From assembly GCA_946800325.1 (NCBI GenBank), contig OX326956.1, positions 19,062,667-19,126,666 of the forward strand: DNA of 64,000 nucleotides, in the 5' to 3' direction. The notes under the pieces are model-generated. The model worked only from the letters and a program-made list of their open reading frames with translations. It had not been told where the DNA came from and did no database searches. Numbering within the stretch: position 1 is the stretch's first letter; every line of letters starts with the position of its first letter. The translations under genes were made by a program, and so were the position numbers. Shown here piece after piece: positions 38,701 to 52,062 of this stretch. This DNA is from Luzula sylvatica. Taxonomy: Eukaryota; Streptophyta; Magnoliopsida; Poales; Juncaceae.

Positions 38701-41700
38701 ATTTGAACTGCTCAAAGCCTTAAAATCATGTTTTGAAGCGAAAAACAAACTTACTTTGTGTTTCTGAAATTTGGTGCAAAGTTATGTAGTAAAAGATACG
38801 ATACAAATGATCTAAGAACACGTTATTTGAACTGCTCAAAGCGTTAAAATCTTGTTTTGAAGCGAAAAACAAACTTTCTTAGTGTTTGTGAAATTTGGTG
38901 AAAAGTTATGTAGTAAAAGATACGATACAATTGATCTAAAAACACGTTATTTGAACTCCTGAAAGCGTTAAAATCTTGTTTTGAATCGAAAAAAAAACTT
39001 TCTTAGTGTTTGTGAAATTTGGTGAAAACTTATGTAGTAAAAGATACGATACAAATGATCTAAAAAAAAGTTATTTGAACTCCTCAAAGCGTTAAAATCT
39101 TGTTTTGAAGCGAAAAACAAACTTTCTTAGTGTTTGTGAAATTTGGTGAAAAGTTATGTAGTAAGAGATACGATACAAATGATCTAAAAACACGATATTT
39201 GAACTCCTCAAAGCGTTAAAATCTTGTTTTGAATCGAAAAACAAACTTTCTTAGTGTTTGTGAAATTTGGTGAAAAGTTATGTAGTAAAAGATACGATAG
39301 AAATGATCTAAAAACATGTTATTTGAACTCCTCAAAGCGTTAAAATCTTGTTTCGAATCGAAAAACAAACTTTCTTAGTGTTTGTGAAATTTGGTGAAAA
39401 GTTATGTAGTAAAAGATACGATACAAATGATCTAAAAACATGTTATTTGAACTCCTCAAAGCGTTAAAATCTTGTTTTGAAGCGAAAAACAAACTTTCTT
39501 AGTGTTTGTGAAATTTGGTGAAAAGTTATGTAGTAAAAGATACGATGCAAATGATCTAAAAACACGTCATTTGAACAGCTCAAAGAGTTAAAATCTTGTT
39601 TTGAAGCGAAAAACAAACTTACTTAGTGTTTGTGCAATTTGGTGAAAAGTTATGTAGTAAAAGATACGATACAAATGATCTATAAACACTTTATTTGAAC
39701 TCCTCAAAACGTTAAAATCTTGTTTTGAATCGAAAAACAAACTTTCTTAGTGTTTGTGAAATTTGGTGAAAAGTTATGTAGTAAAAGATACGATACAAAT
39801 GATCTAAAAACATGTTATTTGAACTCCTCAAAGCGTTAAAATCTTGTTTTGAAGCGAAAAACAAACTTTCTTAGTGTTTGTGAAATTTGGTGAAAAGTTA
39901 TGTAGTAAGAGATACGATACAAATGATCTAAAAACATGTTATTTGAACTCCTCAAAGCGTTAAAATCTTGTTTTGAAGCGAAAAACAAACTTTCTTAGTG
40001 TTTGTGAAATTTGGTGAAAAGTTATGTAGTAAGAGATACGATACAAATGATCTAAAAACATGTTATTTGAACTCCTCAAAGCGTTAAAATCTTGTTTTGA
40101 ATCGAAAAACAAACTTTCTTAGTGTTTGTGAAATTTGGTGAAAAGTTATGTAGTAAAAGATACGATAGAAATGATCTAAAAACATGTTATTTGAACTCCT
40201 CAAAGCGTTAAAATCTTGTTTCGAATCGAAAAACAAAATTTCTCAGTGTTTGTGAAATTTGGTGAAAAGTTATGTAGTAAAAGATACGATACAAATGATC
40301 TAAAAACATGTTATTTGAACTCCTCAAAGCGTTAAAATCTTGTTTTGAAGTGAAAAACAAACTTTCTTAGTGTTTGTGAAATTTGGTGAAAAGTTATGTA
40401 GTAAAAGATACGATACAAATGATCTAAAATCACGATATTTGAACTCCTCAAAACGTAAAAATCTTGTTTTGAATCGAAAAACAAACTTTCTTAGTGTTTG
40501 TGAAATTTCGTGAAAAGTTATGTAGTAAAAGATACGATACAAATGATCTAAAAACATGTTATTTGAACTCCTCAAAGCGTTAAAATCTTGTTTTGAAGCG
40601 AAAAACAAACTTTCTTACCGTTTGTGAAATTTGGTGAAAAGTTATGTAGTAAAATGTACGATACAAATTATCTAAAAACACGTTATTTGAACTCCTCAAA
40701 GCGTTAAAATCATGTTTTGAATCGAAAAACAAACTTTCTTAGTGTTTGTGAAATTTGGTGAAAAGTTATGTAGTAAAAGGTACGATACAAATGATCTAAA
40801 AACATGTTATTTGAACTCCTCAAAGCGTTAAAATCTTGTTTTGAAGCGAAAAACAAACTTTCTTAGTGTTTGTGTAATTTGGTGAAAAGTAATGTAGTAA
40901 AAGATACGATACAATTGATCTAAAAACACTTTATTTGAACTCCTGAAAGCGTTAAAATCTTGTTTTGAATCAAAAAACAAACTTTCTTAGTGTTTGTGAA
41001 TTTTGGTGAAAACTTATGTAGTAAAAGATACGATACAAATGATCTAAAAACATGTTATTTGAACTCCTCAAAGCGTTAAAATCTTGTTTTGAAGCGAAAA
41101 ACAAACTTTCTTAGTGTTTGTGAAATTTGGTGAAAAGTTATGTAGTAAGAGATACGATACGAATGATCTAAAAACACGATATTTGAACTCCTCAAAGCGT
41201 TAAAATCTTGTTTTGAATCGAAAAACAAACTTTCTTAGTGTTTGTGAAATTTGGTGAAAAGTTATGTAGTAAAAGATACGATACAAATGATTTAAAAACA
41301 CGTTATTTGAACTGCTCAAAGCGTTAAAATCTTGTTTTGAAGCGAAAAACAAACTTACTTTGTGTTTGTGAAATTTGGTGAAAAGTTATGTAGTAAAAGA
41401 TACGATACAAATGATCTAAAAACACGATATTTGAACTCCTCAGAGCGTTAAAATCTTGTTTTGAATCGAAAAACAAACTTTATTAGTGTTTGTGAAATTT
41501 GGTGAAAAGTTATGTAGTAAAAGATACGATACAAATGATCTAAAAACACGTTATTTGAACTCCTCAAAGCGTTAAAATCTTGTTTTGAATTGAAAAACAA
41601 ACTTTCTTAGTGTTTGTGAAATTTGTTGAAAAGTTATGTAGTAAAAGATTCGATACAAATGATCTAAAAACATGTTATTTGAACTCCTCAAAGCGTTAAA

Positions 41701-44080
41701 ATCTTGTTTTGAATCGAAAAACAAACTATGTTAGTGTTTGTGAAATTTGGTGAAAAGTTATGTAGTAAGAGATACGATACAAATGATCTAAAAACACGAT
41801 ATTTGAACTCCTCAAAGCGTTAAAATCTTGTTTTGAATCGAAAAACAAACTTACTTTGTGTTTGTGAAATTTGGAGCAAAGTTATGTAGTAAAAGATACG
41901 ATACAAATGATCTAAGAACACGTTATTTGAACTGCTCAAAGCGTTAAAATCTTGTTTTGAAGCGAAAAACAAACTTTCTTAGTGTTTGTGAAATTTGGTG
42001 AAAAGTTATGTAGTAAAACATACGATACAATTGATCTAAAAACACGTTATTTGAACTCCTCAAAGCGTTAAAATCTTGTTTTGAATCGAAAAACAAACTT
42101 TCTTAGTGTTTGTGAAATTTGGTGATAACTTATGTAGTAAAAGATACGATACAAATGATCTAAAAAAAAGTTATTTGAACTCCTCAAAGCGTTAAAATCT
42201 TGTTTTGAAGCGAAAAACAAACTTTCTTAGTGTTTGTGAAATTTGGTGAAAAGTTATGTAGTAAGAGATACAATACAAATGATCTAAAAACACGATATTT
42301 GAACTCCTCAAAGCGTTAAAATCTTGTTTTGAATCGAAAAACAAACTTTCTTAGTGTTTGTGAAATTTGGTGAAAAGTTATGTAGTAAAAGATACGATAC
42401 AAATGATCTAAAAACAAGTTATTTGAACTCCTCAAAGCGTTAAAATCTTGTTTTGAATCGAAAAACAAAGTTTCTTAGTGTTTGTGAAATTTGGTGAAAA
42501 GTTATGTAGTAAAAGATACGATACAAATGATCTAAAAACACGTTATTTGAACTCCTCAAAGCGTTAAAATCTTGTTTTGAAGCGAAAAACAAACTTACTT
42601 AGTGTTTCTGAAATTTGGTGAAAAGTTATGTAGTAAAAGATACGATACAAATGATCTAAAAACACGTTATTTGAACTGCTCAAAGCCTTAAAATCATGTT
42701 TTGAAGCGAAAAACAAACTTACTTTGTGTTTCTGAAATTTGGTGCAAAGTTATGTAGTAAAAGATACGATACAAATGATCTAAGAACACGTTATTTGAAC
42801 TGCTCAAAGCGTTAAAATCTTGTTTTGAAGCGAAAAACAAACTTTCTTAGTGTTTGTGAAATTTGGTGAAAAGTTATGTAGTAAAAGATACGATACAATT
42901 GATCTAAAAACACGTTATTTGAACTCCTGAAAGCGTTAAAATCTTGTTTTGAATCGAAAAACAAACTTTCTTAGTGTTTGTGAAATTTGGTGAAAAGTTA
43001 TGTAGTAAAAGATACGATACAAATGATCTAAAAAAAAGTTATTTGAACTCCTCAAAGCGTTAAAATCTTGTTTTGAAGCGAAAAACAAACTTTCTTAGTG
43101 TTTGTGAAATTTGGTGAAAAGTTATGTAGTAAGAGATACGATACAAATGATCTAAAAACACGATATTTGAACTCCTCAAAGCGTTAAAATCTTGTTTTGA
43201 ATCGAAAAACAAACTTTCTTAGTGTTTGTGAAATTTGGTGAAAAGTTATGTAGTAAAAGATACGATACAAATGATCTAAAAACAAGTTATTTGAACTCCT
43301 CAAAGCGTTAAAATCTTGTTTTGAATCGAAAAACAAAGTTTCTTAGTGTTTGTGAAATTTGGTGAAAAGTTATGTAGTAAAAGATACGATACAAATGATC
43401 TAAAAACACGTTATTTGAACTCCTCAAAGCGTTAAAATCTTGTTTTGAAGCGAAAAACAAACTTACTTAGTGTTTCTGAAATTTGGTGAAAAGTTATGTA
43501 GTAAAAGATACGATACAAATGATCTAAAAACACGTTATTTGAACTGCTCAAAGCCTTAAAATCATGTTTTGAAGCGAAAAACAAACTTACTTTGTGTTTC
43601 TGAAATTTGGTGCAAAGTTATGTAGTAAAAGATACGATACAAATGATCTAAGAACACGTTATTTGAACTGCTCAAAGCGTTAAAATCTTGTTTTGAAGCG
43701 AAAAACAAACTTTCTTAGTGTTTGTGAAATTTGGTGAAAAGTTATGTAGTAAAAGATACGATACAATTTATCTAAAAACACGTTATTTGAACTCCTGAAA
43801 GCGTTAAAATCTTGTTTTGAATCGAAAAACAAACTTTCTTAGTGTTTGTGAAATTTGGTGAAAACTTATGTAGTAAAAGATACGATACAAATGATCTAAA
43901 AAAAAGTTATTTGAACTCCTCAAAGCGTTAAAATCTTGTTTTGAAGCGAAAAACAAACTTTCTTAGTGTTTGTGAAATTTGGTGAAAAGTTATGTAGTAA
44001 GAGATACGATACAAATGATCTAAAAACACGATATTTGAACTCCTCAAAGCGTTAAAATCTTGTTTTGAATCGAAAAACAA
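32776..44080 (+). repeat. 39-unit HOR (4,836 bp), about 2.3 copies
   Basis: Markers repeat at 4,836 bp (39 x 124): gctcaaagccttaaaatcat units at 33,003/37,839/42,675 and 33,871/38,707/43,543, tttcgaatcgaaa at 34,515/39,351 and 35,383/40,219, and gagcaaag units near 37.06/41.87 kb. Each copy holds a pair of 7-unit (868 bp) subrepeats, then monomers like 7.5-9.9 kb. A 9-A run without the usual C (34,152 and 38,988) is shared by the first two copies. Homology ends at the 6-bp deletion near 44,080. Confidence 0.88.
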
Positions 44081-46040
44081 TTAGTGTTTGTGAAATTTGG
44101 TGAAAAGTTATGTAGTAAAAGATACGATACAAATGATCTAAAAACCCGATATTTGAACTCCTCAAAGCGTTAAAATCTTGTTTTGAATCGAAAAACAAAC
44201 TTTATTAGTGTTTGTGAAATTTGGTGAAAAGTTATGTAGTAAAAGATACGATACAAATGATCTAAAAACATGTTATTTGAACTCCTCAATGCGTTAAAAT
44301 CTTGTTTTGAATCGAAAAACAAACTTTCATAGTGTGTGTGAAATTTGGTGAAAAGTTATGTAGTAAAAGATACGATACAAATGATCTAAAAACAAGTTAT
44401 TTGAACTCCTCAAAGCGTTAAAATCTTGTTTTGAAGCGAAAAACAAACTGTCTTAGTGTTTGTGAAATTTGGTGAAAAGTTATGTAGTAAGAGATACGAT
44501 ACAAATGATCTAAAAACACGATATTTGAACTTCTCAAAGCGTTAAAATCTTGTTTTGAATCGAAAAACAAACTTTCTTAGTGTTTGTGAAATTTGGTGAA
44601 AAGTTATGTAGTAAAAGATACGATAGAAATGATCTAAAAACATGTTATTTGAACTCCTCAAAGCGTTAAAATCTTGTTTCGAATCGAAAAACAAACTTTC
44701 TTAGTGTTTGTGAAATTTGGTGAAAAGTTATGTAGTAAAAGATACGATACAAATGATCTAAAAACATGTTATTTGAACTCCTCAAAGCGTTAAAATCTTG
44801 TTTTGAAGCGAAAAACAAACTTTCTTAGTGTTTGTGAAATTTGGTGAAAAGTTATGTAGTAAAAGATACGATACAAATGATCTAAAATCACGATATTTGA
44901 ACTCCTCAAAACGTAAAAATCTTGTTTTGAATCGAAAAACAAACTTTCTTAGTGTTTGTGAAATTTCGTGAAAAGTTATGTAGTAAAAGATACGATACAA
45001 ATGATCTAAAAACATGTTATTTGAACTCCTCAAAGCGTTAAAATCTTGTTTTGAAGCGAAAAACAAACTTTCTTACCGTTTGTGAAATTTGGTGAAAAGT
45101 TATGTAGTAAAATGTACGATACAAATGATCTAAAAACACGTTATTTGAACTCCTCAAAGCGTTAAAATCATGTTTTGAATCGAAAAACAAACTTTCTTAG
45201 TGTTTGTGAAATTTGGTGAAAAGTTATGTAGTAAAAGGTACGATACAAATGATCTAAAAACATGTTATTTGAACTCCTCAAAGCGTTAAAATCTTGTTTT
45301 GAAGCGAAAAACAAACTTTCTTAGTGTTTGTGAAATTTGGTGAAAAGTTATGTAGTAAAAGATACGATACAAATGATCTAAAAACACGATATTTGAACTC
45401 CTCAAAGCGTTAAAATCTTGTTTTGAATCGAAAAACAAACTTTATTAGTGTTTGTGAAATTTGGTGAAAAGTTATGTAGTAAAAGATACGATACAAATGA
45501 TCTAAAAACATGTTATTTGAACTCCTCAAAGCGTTAAAATCTTGTTTTGAATCGAAAAACAAAGTTTCTTAGTGTTTGTGAAATTTGGTGAAAAGTTATG
45601 TAGTAAAAGATAAGATGCAAATGATATAAAAACACGTCATTTGAACTGCTCAAAGAGTTAAAATCTTGTTTTGAAGCGAAAAACAAACTTACTTAGTGTT
45701 TGTGAAATTTGGTGAAAAGTTATGTAGTAAAAGATACGATACAAATGATCTATAAACACGATATTTGAACTCCTCAAAACGTTAAAATCTTGTTTTGAAT
45801 CGAAAAACAAACTTTCTTAGTGTTTGTGAAATTTGGTGAAAAGTTATGTAGTAAAAGATACGATACAAATGATCTAAAAACACGATATTTGAACTCCTGA
45901 AAGCGTTAAAATCTTGTTTTGAATCGAAAAACAAACTTTCTTAGTGTTTGTGAAATTTGGTGAAAAGTTATGTCGTAAAAGATACGATACAAATGATCTA
46001 AAAACATGTTATTTGAACTCCTCAATGCGTTAAAATCTTG
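44081..46040 (+). repeat. Copy of the 14.5-16.4 kb segment
   Basis: From about 44,130 the variant order follows 14,510 onward at an offset of 29,620: acccgata unit, catagtgtg unit, aactgtc unit, aacttctc unit, gatagaaatg, and aaatcacg at about 44,885. The match continues past the accg/atgtacg units, through gatgcaaatgatataaaa, and to gaattgaaaa with ttactg at about 46,047. It contains private changes such as gataagatgc near 45,611. The joint at 44,081 connects this to the tail of a 7-unit block carrying acaattag. Confidence 0.82.
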
Positions 46041-49000
46041 TTTTGAATTGAAAAACAAACTTTCTTACTGTTTGTGAAATTTGATGAAAAGTCATGTAGT
46101 AAAAGATACGATACAAATGATCTAAAAACACGTTATTTGAACTGCTCAAAGCGTTAAAATCTTGTTTTGAATCGAAAAACAAAATTTCTCAGTGTTTGTG
46201 AAATTTGGTGAAAAGTTATGTAGTAAAAGATACGATACAAATGATCTAAAAACCCGATATTTGAACTCCTAAAAGCATTAAAATCTTGTTTTGAATCGAA
46301 AAACAAACTTTATTAGTGTTTGTGAAATTTGGTGAAAAGTTATGTAGTAAAAGATACGATACAAATGATCTAAAAACACGTTATTTGAACTCCTCAAAGC
46401 GTTAAAATCTTGTTTTGAAGCGAAAAACAAACTTACTTAGTGTTTGTGAAATTTGGTGAAAAGTTATGTAGTAAAAGATACGATACAAATGATCTAAAAA
46501 CCCGATATTTGAACTCCTCAAAGCGTTAAAATCTTGTTTTGAATCGAAAAACAAACTTTATTAGTGTTTGTGAAATTTGGTGAAAAGTTATGTAGTAAAA
46601 GATACGATACAAATGATCTAAAAACATGTTATTTGAACTCCTCAATGCGTTAAAATCTTGTTTTGAATCGAAAAACAAACTTTCATAGTGTGTGTGAAAT
46701 TTGGTGAAAAGTTATGTAGTAAAAGATACGATACAAATGATCTAAAAACAAGTTATTTGAACTCCTCAAAGCGTTAAAATCTTGTTTTGAAGCGAAAAAC
46801 AAACTGTCTTAGTGTTTGTGAAATTTGGTGAAAAGTTATGTAGTAAGAGATACGATACAAATGATCTAAAAACACGATATTTGAACTCCTCAAAGCGTTA
46901 AAATCTTGTTTTGAAGCGAAAAACAAACTTTCTTAGTGTTTGTGAAATTTGGTGAAAAGTTATGTAGTAAGAGATACGATACAAATGATCTAAAAACACG
47001 TTATTTGAACTCCTCAAAGCGTTAAAATCATGTTTTGAATCGAAAAACAAACTTTCTTAGTGTTTGTGAAATTTGGAGAAAAGTTATGTAGTAAAAGGTA
47101 CGATACAAATGATCTAAAAACATGTTATTTGAACTCCTCAAAGCGTTAAAATCTTGTTTTGAAGCGAAAAACAAACTTTCTCAGTGTTTGTGAAATTTGG
47201 TGAAAAGTTATGTAGTAAGAGATACGATACAAATGATCTAAAAACACGATATTTGAACTCCTCAAAGCGTTAAAATCTTGTTTTGAAGCGAAAAACAAAC
47301 TTTCTTAGTGTTTGTGAAATTTGGTGAAAAGTTATGTAGTAAGAGATACGATACAAATGATCTAAAAACACGATATTTGAACTCCTCAAAGCGTTAAAAT
47401 CTTGTTTTGAATCGAAAAACAAACTTTCTTAGTGTTTGTGAAATTTGGTGAAAAGTTATGTAGTAAAAGATACGATGCAAATGATCTAAAAACACGTCAT
47501 TTGAACTGCTCAAAGAGTTAAAATCTAGTTTTGAAACGAAAAACAAACTTACTTAGTGTTTGTGAAATTTGGTGAAAAGTTATGTAGTAAAAGATACGAT
47601 ACAAATGATCTATAAACACGATATTTGAACTCCTCAAAACGTTAAAATCTTGTTTTGAATCGAAAAACAATCTTTCTTAGTGTTTGTGAAATTTGGTGAA
47701 AAGTTATGTAGTAAAAGATACGATACAAATGATCTAAAAACACGATATTTGAACTCCTGAAAGCGTTAAAATCTTGTTTTGAATCGAAAAACAAACTTTC
47801 TTAGTGTTTGTGAAATTTGGTGAAAAGTTATGTCGTAAAAGATACGATACAAATGATCTAAAAACATGTTATTTGAACTCCTCAATGCGTTAAAATCTTG
47901 TTTTGAATCGAAAAACAAACTTTCTTACTGTTTGTGAAATTTGATGAAAAGTCATGTAGTAAAAGATACGATACAAATGATCTAAAAACACGTTATTTGA
48001 ACTGCTCAAAGCGTTAAAATCTTGTTTTGAATCGAAAAACAAAATTTCTCAGTGTTTGTGAAATTTGGTGAAAAGTTATGTAGTAAAAGATACGATACAA
48101 ATGATCTAAAAACCCGATATTTGAACTCCTAAAAGCATTAAAATCTTGTTTTGAATCGAAAAACAAACTTTATTAGTGTTTGTGAAATTTGGTGAAAAGT
48201 TATGTAGTAAAAGATACGATACGAATGATCTAAAAACACGTTATTTGAACTCCTCAAAGCGTTAAAATCTTGTTTTGAAGCGAAAAACAAACTTACTTAG
48301 TGTTTGTGAAATTTGGTGAAAAGTTATGTAGTAAAAGATACGATACAAATGATCTAAAAACCCGATATTTGAACTCCTCAAAGCGTTAAAATCTTGTTTT
48401 GAATCGAAAAACAAACTTTATTAGTGTTTGTGAAATTTGGTGAAAAGTTATGTAGTAAAAGATACGATACAAATGATCTAAAAACATGTTATTTGAACTC
48501 CTCAATGCGTTAAAATCTTGTTTTGAATCGAAAAACAAACTTTCATAGTGTGTGTGAAATTTGGTGAAAAGTTATGTAGTAAAAGATACGATACAAATGA
48601 TCTAAAAACAAGTTATTTTAACTCCTCAAAGCGTTAAAATCTTGTTTTGAAGCGAAAAACAAACTGTCTTAGTGTTTGTGAAATTTGGTGAAAAGTTATG
48701 TAGTAAGAGATACGATACAAATGATCTAAAAACACGATATTTGAACTCCTCAAAGCGTTAAAATCTTGTTTTGAATCGAAAAACAAACTTTCTTAGTGTT
48801 TGTGAAATTTGGTGAAAAGTTATGTAGTAAAAGATACGATAGAAATGATCTAAAAACATGTTATTTGAACTCCTCAAAGCGTTAAAATCTTGTTTCGAAT
48901 CGAAAAACAAACTTTCCTAGTGTTTGTGAAATTTGGTGAAAAGTTATGTAGTAAAAGATACGATACAAATGATCTAAAAACATGTTATTTGAACTCCTCA

Positions 49001-50400
49001 AAGCGTTAAAATCTTGTTTTGAAGCGAAAAACAAACTTTCTTAGTGTTTGTGAAATTTGGTGAAAAGTTATGTAGTAAAAGATACGATACAAATGATCTA
49101 AAATCACGATATTTGAACTCCTCAAAACGTAAAAATCTTGTTTTGAATCGAAAAACAAACTTTCTTAGTGTTTGTGAAATTTCGTGAAAAGTTATGTAGT
49201 AAAAGATACGATACAAATGATCTAAAAACATGTTATTTGAACTCCTCAAAGCGTTAAAATCTTGTTTTGAAGCGAAAAACAAACTTTCTTACCGTTTGTG
49301 AAATTTGGTGAAAAGTTATGTAGTAAAATGTACGATACAAATGATCTAAAAACACGTTATTTGAACTCCTCAAAGCGTTAAAATCATGTTTTGAATCGAA
49401 AAACAAACTTTCTTAGTGTTTGTGAAATTTGGTGAAAAGTTATGTAGTAAAAGGTACGATACAAATGATCTAAAAACATGTTATTTGAACTCCTCAAAGC
49501 GTTAAAATCTTGTTTTGAAGCGAAAAACAAACTTTCTTAGTGTTTGTGAAATTTGGTGAAAAGTTATGTAGTAAAAGATACGATACAAATGATCTAAAAA
49601 CACGATATTTGAACTCCTGAAAGCGTTAAAATCTTGTTTTGAATCGAAAAACAAACTTTCTTAGTGTTTGTGAAATTTGGTGAAAAGTTATGTAGTAAAA
49701 GATACGATACAAATGATCTAAAAACAAGTTATTTGAACTCCTCAAAGCGTTAAAATCTTGTTTTGAATCGAAAAACAAACTTTCTTACTGTTTCTGAAAT
49801 TTGGTGAAAAGTTATGTAGTAAAAGATACGATACAAATGATCTAAAAACAAGTTATTTGAACTCCTCAAAGCGTTAAAATCTTGTTTTGAATCGAAAAAC
49901 AAACTTTCTTAGTGTTTGTGAAATTTGGTGAAAAGTTATGTAGTAAAAGATACGATAGAAATGATCTAAAAACATGTTATTTGAACTCCTCAAAGCGTTA
50001 AAATCTTGTTTCGAATCGAAAAACAAACTTTCTTAGTGTTTGTGAAATTTGGTGAAAAGTTATGTAGTAAAAGATACGATACAAATGATCTAAAAACATG
50101 TTATTTGAACTCCTCAAAGCGTTAAAATCTTGTTTTGAAGCGAAAAACAAACTTTCTTAGTGTTTGTGAAATTTGGTGAAAAGTTATGTAGTAAAAGATA
50201 CGATACAAATGATCTAAAATCACGATATTTGAACTCCTCAAAACGTAAAAATATTGTTTTGAATCGAAAAACAAACTTTCTTAGTGTTTGTGAAATTTCG
50301 TGAAAAGTTATGTAGTAAAAGATACGATACAAATGATCTAAAAACATGTTATTTGAACTCCTCAAAGCGTTAAAATCTTGTTTTGAAGCGAAAAACAAAC
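46041..50400 (+). repeat. 4.3-kb duplicated block, right member
   Basis: This is the partner of 28,440-32,775 at an offset of 17,602 (142 x 124 minus 6, the 6 being the deletion near 44,080). It repeats the same 15-unit internal duplication and the same rare variants: ggagaaaag 47,074, gaaacgaaaa 47,535, acaatcttt 47,668, attttaactc 48,615 and tttcctag 48,915. Unlike the left member, it continues into the accg/atgtacg unit that normally follows this order elsewhere. This member therefore keeps the ancestral junction at its right end. Confidence 0.9.
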
Positions 50401-50610
50401 TTTCTTACCGTTTGTGAAATTTGGTGAAAAGTTATGTAGTAAAATGTACGATACAAATTATCTAAAAACACGTTATTTGAACTCCTCAAAGCGTTAAAAT
50501 CATGTTTTGAATCGAAAAACAAACTTTCTTAGTGTTTGTGAAATTTGGTGAAAAGTTATGTAGTAAAAGGTAAGATACAAATGATCTAAAAACATGTTAT
50601 TTGAACTCCT

Positions 50611-50630
50611 CAAAGCGTTAGTTAAAATCT
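50611..50630 (+). repeat. 4-bp tandem duplication in a monomer
   Basis: The sequence gcgtta is followed by a second gtta (50,617-50,620 and 50,621-50,624) before aaatct, giving a 128-bp monomer. The downstream units also change register here, because a gaatcg unit follows where a gaagcg unit is expected. The duplication may therefore be the scar of an imprecise exchange. Confidence 0.85.
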
Positions 50631-51945
50631 TGTTTTGAATCGAAAAACAAACTTTCTTAGTGTTTGTGAAATTTGGTGAAAAGTTATGTCGTAAAAGATA
50701 CGATACAAATGATCTAAAAACAAGTTATTTGAACTCCTCAAAGCGTTAAAATCTTGTTTTGAATCGAAAAACAAACTTTCTTAGTGTTTGTGAAATTTGG
50801 TGAAAAGTTATGTAGTAAAAGATACGATACAAATGATCTAAAAACAAGTTATTTGAACTCCTCAAATCGTTAAAATCTTGTTTTGAAGCGAAAAACGAAC
50901 TTTCTTAGTGTTTGTGTAATTTGGTGAAAAGTAATGTAGTAAAAGATACGATACAATTGATCTAAAAACACTTTATTTGAACTCCTGAAAGCGTTAAAAT
51001 CTTGTTTTGAATCGAAAAACAAACTTTCTTAGTGTTTGTGAATTTTGGTGAAAACTTATGTAGTAAAAGATACGATACAAATGATCTAAAAACATGTTAT
51101 TTGAACTCCTCAAAGTGTTAAAATCTTGTTTTGAAGCGAAAAACAAACTTTCTTAGTGTTTGTGAAATTTGGTGAAAAGTTATGTAGTAAGAGATACGAT
51201 ACGAATGATCTAAAAACACGATATTTGAACTCCTCAAAGCGTTAAAATCTTGTTTTGAATCGAAAAACAAACTTTCTTAGTGTTTGTGAAATTTGGTGAA
51301 AAGTTATGTAGTAAAAGATACGATACAAATGATCTAAAAACACGTTATTTGAACTGCTCAAAGCGTTAAAATCTTGTTTTGAAGCGAAAAACAAACTTAC
51401 TTTGTGTTTGTGAAATTTGGTGAAAAGTTATGTAGTAAAAGATACGATACAAATGATCTAAAAACACGATATTTGAACTCCTCAGAGCGTTAAAATCTTG
51501 TTTTGAATCGAAAAACAAACTTTATTAGTGTTTGTGAAATTTGGTGAAAAGTTATGTAGTAAAAGATACGATACAAATGATCTAAAAACACGTTATTTGA
51601 ACTCCTCAAAGCGTTAAAATCTTGTTTTGAATTGAAAAACAAACTTTCTTAGTGTTTGTGAAATTTGGTGAAAAGTTATGTAGCAAAACATACGATACAA
51701 TTGATCTAAAAACACGTTATTTGAACTCCTCAAAGCGTTAAAATCTTGTTTTGAATCGAAAAACAAACTTTCTTAGTGTTTGTGAAATTTGGTGAAAACT
51801 TATGTAGTAAAAGATACGATACAAATGATCTAAAAAAAAGTTATTTGAACTCCTCAAAGCGTTAAAATCTTGTTTTGAATCGAAAAACAAACTTTCTTAG
51901 TGTTTGTGAAATTTGGTGAAAAGTTATGTAGTAAGAGATACAATA

Positions 51946-52062
51946 CAAATGATCTAAAAACACGATATTTGAAATTTGGTGAAAAGCGTTAAAATCTTGT
52001 TTGTGAAACTATGTTAGTGTTTGTGAAATTTGGTGAAAAGTTATGTAGTAAAAGATTCGATA
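51946..52062 (+). repeat. Chimeric 117-bp monomer
   Basis: Two stretches of this unit are replaced by sequence from another part of the monomer. After gatatttgaa it reads atttggtgaaaa, which belongs at 89-101 of the unit, then returns to gcgttaaaatc. After cttgttt it reads gtgaaac, similar to 85-91, then goes to tatgttag. The net change is +3 and -10. Both switch points share short matches (tttgaa/gtgaaa, gttt/gtttgtg), which suggests template switching. Confidence 0.85.
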
